NCBI RefSeq assembly: GCF_000406925.1
Contig: NZ_KE136352.1
Location: 16,823 to 80,822, forward strand
Source of the DNA: Enterococcus columbae DSM 7374 = ATCC 51263
GTDB lineage: Bacteria; Bacillota; Bacilli; Lactobacillales; Enterococcaceae
Length of the DNA: 64,000 bases
Reading direction: 5' to 3'
Shown: positions 36,687 to 44,189 of the stretch, piece by piece
Layout: every line of letters starts with the position of its first letter
Position numbering within the stretch: position 1 is the stretch's first letter
Made by a program: the position numbers and the translations under genes
Notes under the pieces: generated by a model
Database searches by the model: none
What the model was told of the DNA's origin: nothing
The model's input: the letters and a program-made list of their open reading frames with translations, nothing else

Positions 36687-37259
36687 TTATTTCATTTCAG
36701 GATGAAAATAGTGATGGCGACAAACTGGATAATAGGCTTCATTACCACCAATTTGGACTTGATCACCCTCATAGACTGGTTTGCCATCAACATAATGGAG
36801 ATTCATCGTCGCTTTTTTATGACAGAACCAACAAATGGTCTTCATTTCTTCAATCTTATCGGCATAAATCAATAAATACTGCGAGCCTTCAAATAACTCA
36901 TTGCGGAAATCATTTTTTAAGCCAAACGCCATTACTGGAATACCTAATTCATCCACAATTTTGGTAAAAGCTAGGACGTGGTGTTTCTTTAAAAATTGGG
37001 CTTCATCCACCAACACACAGTAAGGCTTGAAATCTAAATTGCGAACAATCTCAAAAACATCGGTTTCTTCAAAAATCGGAATTGCACTTCTTTCTAAACC
37101 AATGCGACTGGCAACATTACCTATACCAGAACGGGTATCTAATCCACTAGTCATCAAAACAACCGGCTTATCTTGTTCTTCATAATTGTGGGCAACTTTT
37201 AAAATCTCAATTGATTTACCACTATTCATTGCTCCATATTTAAAAAATAGTTGGGCCAT
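36687..37259 (-). CDS. tdk: Thymidine kinase
   Basis: A 190-residue type II thymidine kinase. The P-loop is GAMNSGKS (about residues 9-16), the DEAQF motif is [10 protein letters not shown], and the zinc site uses two Cys near ICWFCHKKA and a C-terminal VCRHHYF. GAGGAG before ATG 37259 is preferred over an in-frame TTG 15 bases upstream. First gene of the tdk-prfA-prmC group. Confidence 0.96.
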   Translation of the reverse strand: MAQLFFKYGAMNSGKSIEILKVAHNYEEQDKPVVLMTSGLDTRSGIGNVASRIGLERSAIPIFEETDVFEIVRNLDFKPYCVLVDEAQFLKKHHVLAFTKIVDELGIPVMAFGLKNDFRNELFEGSQYLLIYADKIEEMKTICWFCHKKATMNLHYVDGKPVYEGDQVQIGGNEAYYPVCRHHYFHPEMK

Positions 37260-37405
37260 TCTTTCACTCCTCAAATTATTCCCTTGCTATTATACTTGAA
37301 ATTTTAGGATTTTTATAGTCATATTTTCTGAAAACCAATGTTCTCTTTATTTTCTAATAAAGCATCCACAAAAAATAGTTGTCACAAATCCTTAGCTATT
37401 GCTCA

Positions 37406-37452
37406 GAAAAAAAGAAATGAATGAGCCAAACAAAGCTTGTTCATCCATTCCT
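37406..37452 (-). terminator. Terminator of lepB
   Basis: On the minus strand an imperfect stem (GGAATGGATGAACAAG with TTTGGCTCATTCATTTC) is followed by seven T residues, just past the lepB stop. Confidence 0.7.
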
Positions 37453-37461
37453 TCATTGATT

Positions 37462-38034
37462 TTAGTGGACCCCACCCATTTTATCTAGTGGGAAATATCG
37501 TAAAACAACCTCTCCTTTGATTTGGTCCTCAGAAACAAAGCCAAAAATACGACTATCCTTGGAAACCAAACGATTATCCCCTAAAACAAAATACTTGCCT
37601 TTAGGGACGGTTGTTTCAAAATTATTCGTGAATGTTGTGGCTGTCTCAGCACGTTGACTAAAGTACTTATCATAAGCGTATTCTTTCGTCAATTGGTTAT
37701 CCGCTAATTTTTGCTTAAAGCTAGCTAAATACTCTTCACTGTATTTTTTACCATTGATATATAATTGATCATCCTGATATTTCACTGTATCACCAGGCAA
37801 GCCAATCAGGCGCTTGACCGCCGTAGTACTTGGATCGTCCGGCTCGGCAACCGTAATAATATCAAAACGTTCAGGATTAAAGACTTTGGTAATAATTAAG
37901 CGCTGACCGTCTGCTAAGGTTGGATCCATCGAGTGCCCATTAACAATAACTGGTTCAAAAACAAATAAACGAATCACAGCGACAAGCAATAAGGCAACGA
38001 TTACTGTCCCCCACTCGCGTAAAAAGTCTTTCAA
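37462..38034 (-). CDS. lepB: Type I signal peptidase
   Basis: A 190-residue membrane protease that cleaves Sec signal peptides. One N-terminal membrane segment (IVALLLVAVIRLFVF) is followed by the catalytic-Ser motif NGHSMDPTL (Ser about 35), the catalytic-Lys motif AVKRLIGLPGD (Lys about 73) and GDNRLVSKDSRIFG (family box E, normally GDNR..S.DSR.FG). It would process exported proteins such as the adhesin and CAP protein here. Monocistronic, with its own terminator. Confidence 0.95.
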   Translation of the reverse strand: MKDFLREWGTVIVALLLVAVIRLFVFEPVIVNGHSMDPTLADGQRLIITKVFNPERFDIITVAEPDDPSTTAVKRLIGLPGDTVKYQDDQLYINGKKYSEEYLASFKQKLADNQLTKEYAYDKYFSQRAETATTFTNNFETTVPKGKYFVLGDNRLVSKDSRIFGFVSEDQIKGEVVLRYFPLDKMGGVH

Positions 38035-38258
38035 ATCTGCTCACATCTTCCTTATTTATTTACCTTAACTGTATCAAAAAAAGCAACATTCGACAATCTT
38101 AATTACTTCTTTTTAAAAATTCATTAACTCTTCGTAAACGGATAAAAAACTGTTTTCTAAAATACTCAAAATATGCTAGTCACCTTACTTATCTCTTGGG
38201 CACAAAAAATCCTAGTTGGCTCACACCAACTAGGCGAAAAGAATCTTTTCAAAGACTA

Positions 38259-38287
38259 TTGCACATATTTACCGTATACAGTACAAT
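38259..38287 (+). promoter_or_regulatory. Promoter of the holin-like toxin mRNA
   Basis: TTGCAC (38259-38264), a 17-bp spacer and TACAAT (38282-38287). It lies about 110 bases before the toxin start codon, leaving a long structured leader as in type I toxins. Confidence 0.7.
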
Positions 38288-38295
38288 ATACGCAT

Positions 38296-38324
38296 AAGGT
38301 TAGTAAAGTTTAAGGCGGTTAGCA
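38296..38324. repeat. Left arm of an inverted repeat enclosing the toxin module
   Basis: AAGGTTAG, GTTT and CGGTTAGC in this stretch are matched in reverse complement by the segment at 38533-38561. The arms surround toxin, terminator and predicted antisense RNA, so both transcripts would begin with nearly the same sequence. Confidence 0.65.
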
Positions 38325-38397
38325 ATCTCTTATTTTGGAGATGGTGCCTATGAGTGTAAAAACTTGGCAACGCATTTCTAAGAAAGGATATTGCAAA

Positions 38398-38484
38398 ATG
38401 TCTGTTTATGAGGCACTAAGCTTAATGATTGCTTTTGCAACGTTAATCGTGCTAGTGAACAATAATAAAGACAATAAAAAATAG
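38398..38484 (+). CDS. Holin-like type I toxin peptide (28 aa)
   Basis: The 28-residue peptide MSVYEALSLMIAFATLIVLV plus an Asn/Lys-rich tail (NNNKDNKK) has the single membrane helix and charged end of the putative holin-like toxin family, related in style to TxpA/BsrG-type toxins. AAAGGA lies before ATG 38398. In-frame ATGs at 38350 and 38341 could add 16-19 residues, but they lack comparable binding sites. The stop overlaps a bidirectional terminator. Such peptides disrupt membranes when their antisense RNA is lost; the action here is inferred. Confidence 0.75.
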   Translation: MSVYEALSLMIAFATLIVLVNNNKDNKK

Positions 38485-38517
38485 CCGTCTAATAACTTTG
38501 GCGAGTTAACGGCTATT
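38480..38517. terminator. Bidirectional terminator shared by toxin mRNA and antisense RNA
   Basis: AATAGCCGT pairs with ACGGCTATT. A T-rich stretch follows on the minus strand, and AT-rich DNA on the plus. Convergent transcripts would overlap here, the usual contact region of type I systems. Confidence 0.7.
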
Positions 38518-38532
38518 CAATATAGTTATATC

Positions 38533-38561
38533 GCTAACCGTCTTCAAACGGTGCTAACCTT
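38533..38561. repeat. Right arm of the inverted repeat enclosing the toxin module
   Basis: GCTAACCG, AAAC and CTAACCTT are the reverse complements of elements in 38296-38324, in mirrored order and nearly the same spacing. Confidence 0.65.
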
Positions 38562-38604
38562 CTTCTATTTACAATATATCATGTTTAGAAAAGAGGTGCA
38601 AGCG

Positions 38605-38787
38605 ATGCAATCAGAAAATAAACAAACCATCGCCAACCGTAAGTATAGAGAAAAGAACAGAGAAAAGACTAATCAACAAGCGTATAAGCGTTCAGGTAAG
38701 CTATTCATTTTAAATTATGCGACTGAAGAAGATTTACAACTATTTGAAAGCTACATCAAAGAAAGACGTGAACAACTCAATAGCTAA
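38605..38787 (+). CDS. Small basic protein of unknown function (60 aa)
   Basis: GAGGTG precedes ATG 38605. The 60-residue product is highly charged: a basic N-terminal part (NRKYREKNREKTNQQAYKR) and an acidic amphipathic C-terminal helix (EEDLQLFESYIKERREQL). Similar small proteins occur near mobile or plasmid-derived DNA in lactic acid bacteria, as far as I can recall, but I cannot name a family. It follows the toxin module directly. The 287 bases after it, up to murT, contain no supported gene. Confidence 0.5.
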   Translation: MQSENKQTIANRKYREKNREKTNQQAYKRSGKLFILNYATEEDLQLFESYIKERREQLNS

Positions 38788-39074
38788 TCAAAAATCCATA
38801 ATCAGCCAAATGCTCAACAATCAATTAGTTACATTTACGTTATGCATTCGGCTTGCTTCTGTTTTATCCCCAACAATCCCTACCAATCATGCCGTACAAG
38901 ATGACCTCCCATTCAATATCTTTAGCAAGCACCTGCTTTTAAGGATACTTAACGACTCTAGCTAATTCATTTAAACTATTCTATTCTAAATATCCCAAAT
39001 TGCGTTATCCATTCTAAAGCAATTATGGTATGATATAAACTATGCATGATAGATATTTGTTTGGAGGGAAATAG

Positions 39075-40427
39075 ATGCGTATAAAGAGTCTTTTCGCAAC
39101 CTTTGTCGGTAAAAGCTCACAATGGTTTTTAAAGACCTTTTTAAAAGGTGGATCAAGCTTACCGGGAAAATTAGCGTTAAAAATCGATCCGAATATTTTA
39201 GATTATCTAGCGAAGGATTATCAAGTAGTTGTCGTAACGGGAACAAATGGTAAAACCCTAACAACAGCGCTGACTGTCAATATTTTACGCCAAGAATTTG
39301 ATGAAGTATTAACCAATCCAACTGGTGCCAATATGGTGCAAGGGATTGTTTCAACCTTTCTTTCAGCTAAGCCTAAAAAAGGACAAAAGAAATTTGCAGT
39401 TTTAGAAATCGATGAGGCTTCATTAAGCAAGGTCACTGAATATATCAAACCTGAATTATTCGTCTTTACTAATATTTTTCGTGATCAAATGGACCGCTAT
39501 GGTGAAATCTATACTACCTATCGCCTGATTGTCGAAGGGGCAGCTAAAGCTCCGCAAGCAACAATTTTAGCCAATGGGGATTCACCTATTTTCAATTCAC
39601 TTGAAACGGTCAATCCTCGAAAATATTACGGATTCAATCATCAGGCAGATCAAGAGCAAATGGCGCATTACAATACAGATGGGGTATTATGTCCACATTG
39701 TCATCATATTCTACACTATAAGATGATTACTTATGCGAATTTAGGTAAGTACTATTGTCCAAATTGTGATTTTAAACGGCCAGCACTTGATTATCAGCTG
39801 ACTGAGCTAACCAATGTGACGAATACTTCGGCACAATTTGTCATTGATGGGCAAAAGTATGAAATCGAAGTCGGTGGAATGTATAATATCTACAATGCCT
39901 TAGCCGCCAGTGCTGTAGCTGAGTATTATCAGGTGAGTCCAGAAAAAATCCGTGCCGGTTTAGCCTATGATGAAAAGGTCTTTGGTCGCCAAGAAGTCAT
40001 CCAAATCAAAGATAAACGTTGCACACTTGTTCTAGTAAAAAATCCAGTTGGTCTCAATCAGGTAATCGATATGATTGGGCTAACTCCTGAGCCTTTTTCA
40101 CTTGTCTGTCTTTTGAATGCGAATTATGCAGATGGTATTGATGTCAGCTGGATTTGGGATGGAAATCATGAAGCCTTTGCAACGATGGAGATTCCTCAAG
40201 TGATTGCTGGTGGCGAAAGACATCAGGATATGGCGCTGCGCTTAAAGGTAGCGGGTATTGCAGAGGAAAAACTAACGGAGGTCAAGGACTTAGATGAAGT
40301 AATTACTAAGATTGCTAGCCTACCAACCGAAAATGTCTATATCTTGGCAACCTATACAGCTGTTTTACAATTGCGCAAAAAACTTGCTGAAAAAGGCTAT
40401 ATCAAAGGGGGCATGGATCGTGGCTAA
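39075..40427 (+). CDS. murT: Lipid II isoglutaminyl synthase, Mur ligase-like subunit MurT
   Basis: A 450-residue subunit of the MurT/GatD complex that amidates the D-Glu of lipid II. ATP site: [17 protein letters not shown] (about residues 53-69). Central-domain residues include LEIDEASL and [15 protein letters not shown] four-Cys zinc ribbon ([18 protein letters not shown], about 205-235) is characteristic of MurT. The C-terminal part is a DUF1727 domain. TTGGAGGG precedes ATG 39075. It overlaps gatD by 8 bases. Confidence 0.95.
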   Translation: MRIKSLFATFVGKSSQWFLKTFLKGGSSLPGKLALKIDPNILDYLAKDYQVVVVTGTNGKTLTTALTVNILRQEFDEVLTNPTGANMVQGIVSTFLSAKPKKGQKKFAVLEIDEASLSKVTEYIKPELFVFTNIFRDQMDRYGEIYTTYRLIVEGAAKAPQATILANGDSPIFNSLETVNPRKYYGFNHQADQEQMAHYNTDGVLCPHCHHILHYKMITYANLGKYYCPNCDFKRPALDYQLTELTNVTNTSAQFVIDGQKYEIEVGGMYNIYNALAASAVAEYYQVSPEKIRAGLAYDEKVFGRQEVIQIKDKRCTLVLVKNPVGLNQVIDMIGLTPEPFSLVCLLNANYADGIDVSWIWDGNHEAFATMEIPQVIAGGERHQDMALRLKVAGIAEEKLTEVKDLDEVITKIASLPTENVYILATYTAVLQLRKKLAEKGYIKGGMDRG

Positions 40428-41094
40428 TTATGAATTACATCTTTGTCATTTATACGGAAACCTGCTTAATACTTACGGCGATAATGGCAATCTATTAATG
40501 TTAAAATATGTCGCTAAAAAAATGGGTATCACGCTGACTACTGAAATTGTTAGTATTCATCAAGAATTTAAAGCGGACAAATTTGATTTGATTTTCTTTG
40601 GTGGGGGTCAAGATTTTGAACAAGTGATTGTCGCTGAAGATTTACCTAGCAAAAAGCACGAATTAATCAAATATATCGAAAATGATGGAGTCATGTTAGC
40701 TATTTGTGGGGGCTATCAATTGTTAGGCCATTACTATATCGGTGCACATGGCGAACAGATTAAAGGAATTAGTGCTTTAGACCACTATACGCTTAGTCAA
40801 GATAATCATCGCTTCATCGGTGATACTAAGATTTATAACGAAGAATTTGACGAAACCTATTACGGCTTTGAAAATCATAATGGAATGACCTTTTTAGGTG
40901 AAAACGAACGTCCTTTAGGAAAAGTGCTATTAGGAAATGGGAATAATGGGCAGGATCAAACAGAAGGCGTCATCTATCGAAACGTCTTTGGCAGTTACTT
41001 CCACGGGCCAATCCTAGCTAGAAATGAAATCTTAGCCAAGCGCTTAATCCTTACCGCCTTAAAGAATAAATATCCAAATGAAACCTTTGAATAA
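40420..41094 (+). CDS. gatD: Lipid II isoglutaminyl synthase, glutaminase subunit GatD
   Basis: A 224-residue class I glutamine amidotransferase-like (CobB/CobQ-type) protein that supplies ammonia to MurT. The nucleophile motif is [10 protein letters not shown] (Cys about 92) and the catalytic His lies in [11 protein letters not shown]. The start is GTG 40420 ([13 protein letters not shown]): AAGGGGG lies upstream, the N-terminal [14 protein letters not shown] segment is the family start, and the open frame further upstream only shadows murT. A hairpin follows the stop. Confidence 0.94.
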   Translation: MANYELHLCHLYGNLLNTYGDNGNLLMLKYVAKKMGITLTTEIVSIHQEFKADKFDLIFFGGGQDFEQVIVAEDLPSKKHELIKYIENDGVMLAICGGYQLLGHYYIGAHGEQIKGISALDHYTLSQDNHRFIGDTKIYNEEFDETYYGFENHNGMTFLGENERPLGKVLLGNGNNGQDQTEGVIYRNVFGSYFHGPILARNEILAKRLILTALKNKYPNETFE

Positions 41095-41100
41095 ATAAAC

Positions 41101-41147
41101 AATCCTTACTACCAACAAGTCTTATCTGCTGGTAGTAAGGATTATTT
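41101..41147 (+). terminator. Terminator-like hairpin after gatD
   Basis: AATCCTTACTACCA pairs perfectly with TGGTAGTAAGGATT. The following T-run is weak (ATTTAG). Confidence 0.6.
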
Positions 41148-41262
41148 AGTGTAAGAAATAAGAAATCTTCTTTTACAACTGAATGCTGATAAATTCAAGC
41201 CTAAAACCTCAAACAGTATCGGATAAAGATAGTTATGAGCGCTCATTCTACGTAAGGATGAG

Positions 41263-41676
41263 TTAGTTTAGATGATTTTCTCTATTTTGAGATAATTTTT
41301 CATTCACTTTTTTTACTTCACGATTCGTAAATAACAGCAAAACTAACCAGATTAATACGTAAATAATGATAAAAACGATAAACACAATCAAATATTGTCG
41401 CCAATCAGTCACCTGATAAAACCAGTAGGCGATGAATAAAACTGTTCCTAAGGTCAAACCAAAATGAAACAGCTCAGCAATTAAAAAATTTAATCTCTCA
41501 CTACGAAATAAACAGGAATATAAGCCAATGAGCCCACTAGCCAACATAACAACTACAAATTCGCTTCTTGAAATCTCTACCATTTCTCTAAAGCTTAGTT
41601 GAACTCCCAATAGAAAAAAGCTGCCAAACCCCATACCAATCAGAAAATGTTTGATGATTATATTTAATTTAGTCAT
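41263..41676 (-). CDS. DUF3021 family four-helix membrane protein
   Basis: A 137-residue protein with four predicted membrane helices (FLIGMGFGSFFLLG, VVVMLASGLIGLY, LGTVLFIAYWFY, LIVFIVFIIIYVLIW) and a charged C-terminal tail. In many Firmicutes DUF3021 genes pair with a LytTR regulator, where the membrane protein restrains the regulator. Here it overlaps the LytTR gene by 8 bases, supporting such a pair. Last gene of a four-gene operon with an ABC exporter. Confidence 0.85.
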   Translation of the reverse strand: MTKLNIIIKHFLIGMGFGSFFLLGVQLSFREMVEISRSEFVVVMLASGLIGLYSCLFRSERLNFLIAELFHFGLTLGTVLFIAYWFYQVTDWRQYLIVFIVFIIIYVLIWLVLLLFTNREVKKVNEKLSQNRENHLN

Positions 41677-42121
41677 TAGCCAAAATCCTTTGCTTCATAT
41701 TTTGCCAGTATTTACGACTGACATGAATCATTTGATTATTTAATAATATTGCTGACATTGTCCCAGAAAAACTACTTTCTATCTTTTTTATTTTGTTAAT
41801 ATTTACTAAAGTATGACGACTCGTTCTTACAAATTGGTTAGTCGGCAATTTTGCTTCAATTGATTGTAATGTTTTTCTCACGCGCAAGCTAGTCGTATCA
41901 GTATAAATACTGGTGTAATCTCCCATCACTTCAATCCACAGTATTTCTACAAAAGGTAGCTTATAAATTTCTCCTTCTTTTTCGATAGTTAAAATCTTTT
42001 CATTTTGGGCATAGTCATTTAGATAGCAGAGCAATTGATCAACCTCTTCATCCTTAGAAGCCTTTTCTACCGTAATAGAAAGTTCCTTAATCTGAGTATT
42101 TTTTTTAAAGACAATACGCAA
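41669..42121 (-). CDS. LytTR-family DNA-binding regulator
   Basis: A 150-residue regulator without a receiver domain. The LytTR domain occupies about residues 50-148 (LPFVEILWIEVMGDYTSIYT, FVRTSRHTLVNINKIKKIE, VSRKYWQNMKQ). Regulators of this kind bind paired direct repeats about 21 bp apart. Just such repeats (AAGTGGT twice) lie upstream of the first gene of the operon, suggesting autoregulation. The N-terminal 45 residues are of unknown role. Confidence 0.88.
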   Translation of the reverse strand: MRIVFKKNTQIKELSITVEKASKDEEVDQLLCYLNDYAQNEKILTIEKEGEIYKLPFVEILWIEVMGDYTSIYTDTTSLRVRKTLQSIEAKLPTNQFVRTSRHTLVNINKIKKIESSFSGTMSAILLNNQMIHVSRKYWQNMKQRILAND

Positions 42122-42158
42122 ACAACCACCTCCATTATAGCTATACCATACATTATAG

Positions 42159-43013
42159 CTAAGACATCGTGACTTGGGCTATTTTTTTATTACATAAAGC
42201 TATGGCTAGCAAACAAAAAATCGTCGTTATCAACAGCACACTAATGTCCATCGTCGCCGTAGTAAGCTGTCCTTTAAAAAGATAACCAATCCCCAAATAC
42301 GCTTTTAATTCTTGCGTTTTTTCATGAGGAAGCCAATGAATACTAGAAGAAATAAAGAGGCGACGAAAGCTAGATGAGACATAAGAAATAGGCAAAATTT
42401 TAATCATCGTTTGTGTAGCACCACTAAATGAGCCAATTGGTAAATAGGCAGTACACATAAAACCTGCTATCGCACCTAAAATATTACCAATTGTACGCAG
42501 CGTGCTTTCTGTCTTGATAAATAAACAAACAATTAGGTTAAAAGCAGTGGCATTCAATCCACTTAACACTATAAGTCCTAGCGTCTGCAAACAGCTTAGC
42601 AAGGAAATAGGGCTATTTGCCTGAAAGTAAAAATAACCCAAACAAAAAATAAATACCGTTAGCTGCATACAGCATGAAATAATCAACCCACTAAGAAAGT
42701 AACCCATCATTAACTGAGAAGCGTTGGTATCGGTAATAAGGAAATCCATCAATTTATTTTCGGCTTTATCTTTAACCAATTGACTTAAAGCAGTAAATGA
42801 TGTAGTCAGACTGGTAGTAGCTAAAATTCCGCCTAACACCCAATAATCAGCAATCCTAGGGCCATCTGTTAAGCTAGCAAACTGAGTAACCATATTTTTT
42901 CGTAAAAATAAAAAATATAAACCAAATACAATTAAAGCACCCAATAATGAAAAAAAGACCGTTGCACTATTTGAAAAGTAGATTTTTAAGTTTCTTTTAC
43001 ATAAGGCTATCAT
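42159..43013 (-). CDS. ABC-2 type exporter permease
   Basis: A 284-residue membrane protein with about six hydrophobic segments (TVFFSLLGALIVFGLYFLFL near the start, ISVLLITTIFCLLAIALC near the end), typical of ABC-2 transporter permeases exporting drugs, peptides or bacteriocins. Its start overlaps the end of the ATPase gene by 17 bases, so the two are translationally coupled. Substrate unknown. Confidence 0.85.
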   Translation of the reverse strand: MIALCKRNLKIYFSNSATVFFSLLGALIVFGLYFLFLRKNMVTQFASLTDGPRIADYWVLGGILATTSLTTSFTALSQLVKDKAENKLMDFLITDTNASQLMMGYFLSGLIISCCMQLTVFIFCLGYFYFQANSPISLLSCLQTLGLIVLSGLNATAFNLIVCLFIKTESTLRTIGNILGAIAGFMCTAYLPIGSFSGATQTMIKILPISYVSSSFRRLFISSSIHWLPHEKTQELKAYLGIGYLFKGQLTTATMDISVLLITTIFCLLAIALCNKKIAQVTMS

Positions 43014-43884
43014 GATGCATCACCTTGCCCGTAATTTTTAAAAACACTTCATTCATGCCTAGCGGTTGATAAGAAAAGTTATCAATGAAATCCTTTACTC
43101 GTTGTAATAACAGAATGACTTCATCTTTGTTTTTTAGATAAACCTCTATACTATTTGCTGAAATTTTCTTTGTTTGATAAGAGGCTAAACTCGTTTCTAG
43201 CAAGGTCATTTGCTTACTTTCTAATCGAACAAAGGGTTGGGCATATTTTTTCTTTAACTCATCAAGAGAGCCCTCTTCTACAATGCTTCCTTTTTCTAAA
43301 ATATAGATATAATCAGCAAATTCCGCTTCTTCCAAATAATGTGTTGTTAAAAAAATAGCTAAACCATTTCGTTTAAGTTCGTTTAATAGTGCCCAGATTT
43401 CTTTTCTTGATTGTGGATCTAAACCAGTTGTCGGTTCATCCAAAAATAAGATAGCAGGTTGATTAATTAACGCCCTGGTAATATCAACCTTTCTTCGCAT
43501 ACCACCTGAAAGTTCACTATATTTCTTTTTAGCAAACAAATAGACTCCTGTTTTTTTCATCAGTGAAATAATTGCCTGTTTTTCAGTTTTTTGATACATT
43601 TGTCCTCTTAAAAACAAATTATCAAAGACGGTCAATTCATCATCTAAAACGCTATTTTGGAATACCACGCCCATCGCTATCGTCTTATTTTGATTGGCAT
43701 ATAGAATTTTTCCAGAGCTAGGCATTAAGGTTTTAGTAAGCATTTGAATCGTTGTTGATTTTCCAGCACCATTTGTCCCTAAATAACCAGTTAATTTACC
43801 TGCTGCAATTTTAATATTTAGTCGATTGACAGCTAGCTGTTGTCCGTATTTTTTTGATAGATTTTTTGTTTCGATTAAGTACAT
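42997..43884 (-). CDS. ABC exporter ATP-binding protein
   Basis: A 295-residue DrrA/CcmA-type ATPase. Walker A is GTNGAGKST (about residues 37-45), the signature LSGGMRRK, Walker B ILFLDEPTTGLDPQ and the H-loop LTTHYLEEA. A C-terminal extension of about 80 residues (FVRLESKQMTLLETSL onwards) resembles the DUF4162 tail of such exporters. First gene of the operon with the permease, LytTR and DUF3021 genes. GAGGTGAG precedes ATG 43884. Confidence 0.9.
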   Translation of the reverse strand: MYLIETKNLSKKYGQQLAVNRLNIKIAAGKLTGYLGTNGAGKSTTIQMLTKTLMPSSGKILYANQNKTIAMGVVFQNSVLDDELTVFDNLFLRGQMYQKTEKQAIISLMKKTGVYLFAKKKYSELSGGMRRKVDITRALINQPAILFLDEPTTGLDPQSRKEIWALLNELKRNGLAIFLTTHYLEEAEFADYIYILEKGSIVEEGSLDELKKKYAQPFVRLESKQMTLLETSLASYQTKKISANSIEVYLKNKDEVILLLQRVKDFIDNFSYQPLGMNEVFLKITGKVMHHDSLM

Positions 43885-43942
43885 TGCACACTCACCTCGC
43901 TAAAATAATAACAAAAAAAGGACAGCAAAATAACCTTTTACG

Positions 43943-43972
43943 ACAAGTGGTGAATATAATGCGTTAAGTGGT
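43943..43972 (-). promoter_or_regulatory. Paired direct repeats 21 bp apart, likely LytTR operator
   Basis: AAGTGGT occurs at 43945-43951 and 43966-43972 on the plus strand (ACCACTT on the minus), exactly two helical turns apart. This matches the spacing of known LytTR sites. It lies about 60-90 bases upstream of the ABC ATPase start. The -10 (possibly TATTAT) is less clear. Confidence 0.6.
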
Positions 43973-44037
43973 ATGGTAAATGAAAAAGATGCCTTCGATT
44001 TTTGGTTTTTTTGGATGAAATATAGAGGATTTTCCCC

Positions 44038-44166
44038 CTATATTTGGTTTTGTATGATTATTTTTCCCTCATATTTCCTTACTCTAGTTACTAATTTTCT
44101 AAAATTGTGCGCAAGAAATACAAGTCCCATTTCCTTAAAAATTTTTATCTTTGAGGAAATAAATCA
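44038..44166 (-). pseudogene. C-terminal fragment of a DDE transposase
   Basis: A short minus-strand frame reads ...KIFKEMGLVFLAHNFRKLVT and ends at a TAG. The EMGLVFLAHNFRKL pattern is the usual end of IS1182-like and related DDE transposases. Only about 42 residues remain, bounded upstream by a TGA. It sits just downstream of cadA, consistent with an insertion sequence having been part of the cad segment. The family assignment is tentative. Confidence 0.45.
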
Positions 44167-44189
44167 AGGGGTTAATAAATCATGTAGGC

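Larger units (their letters stand above)
38480..38568 (-). ncRNA. Predicted antisense antitoxin RNA
   Basis: A minus-strand transcript beginning near 38568 would run through AAGGTTAG...CGGTTAGC and the shared terminator into the toxin 3' end. This is the arrangement of type I antitoxins. An AT-rich segment upstream (TATATTGTAAAT) may hold its -10, but no clear -35 is seen. Confidence 0.4.

Noticed and set aside
38717-38965. 82-residue open frame between the small basic protein and murT
   Set aside because: It overlaps the preceding gene in another frame, lacks a ribosome binding site and shows no recognisable domain.
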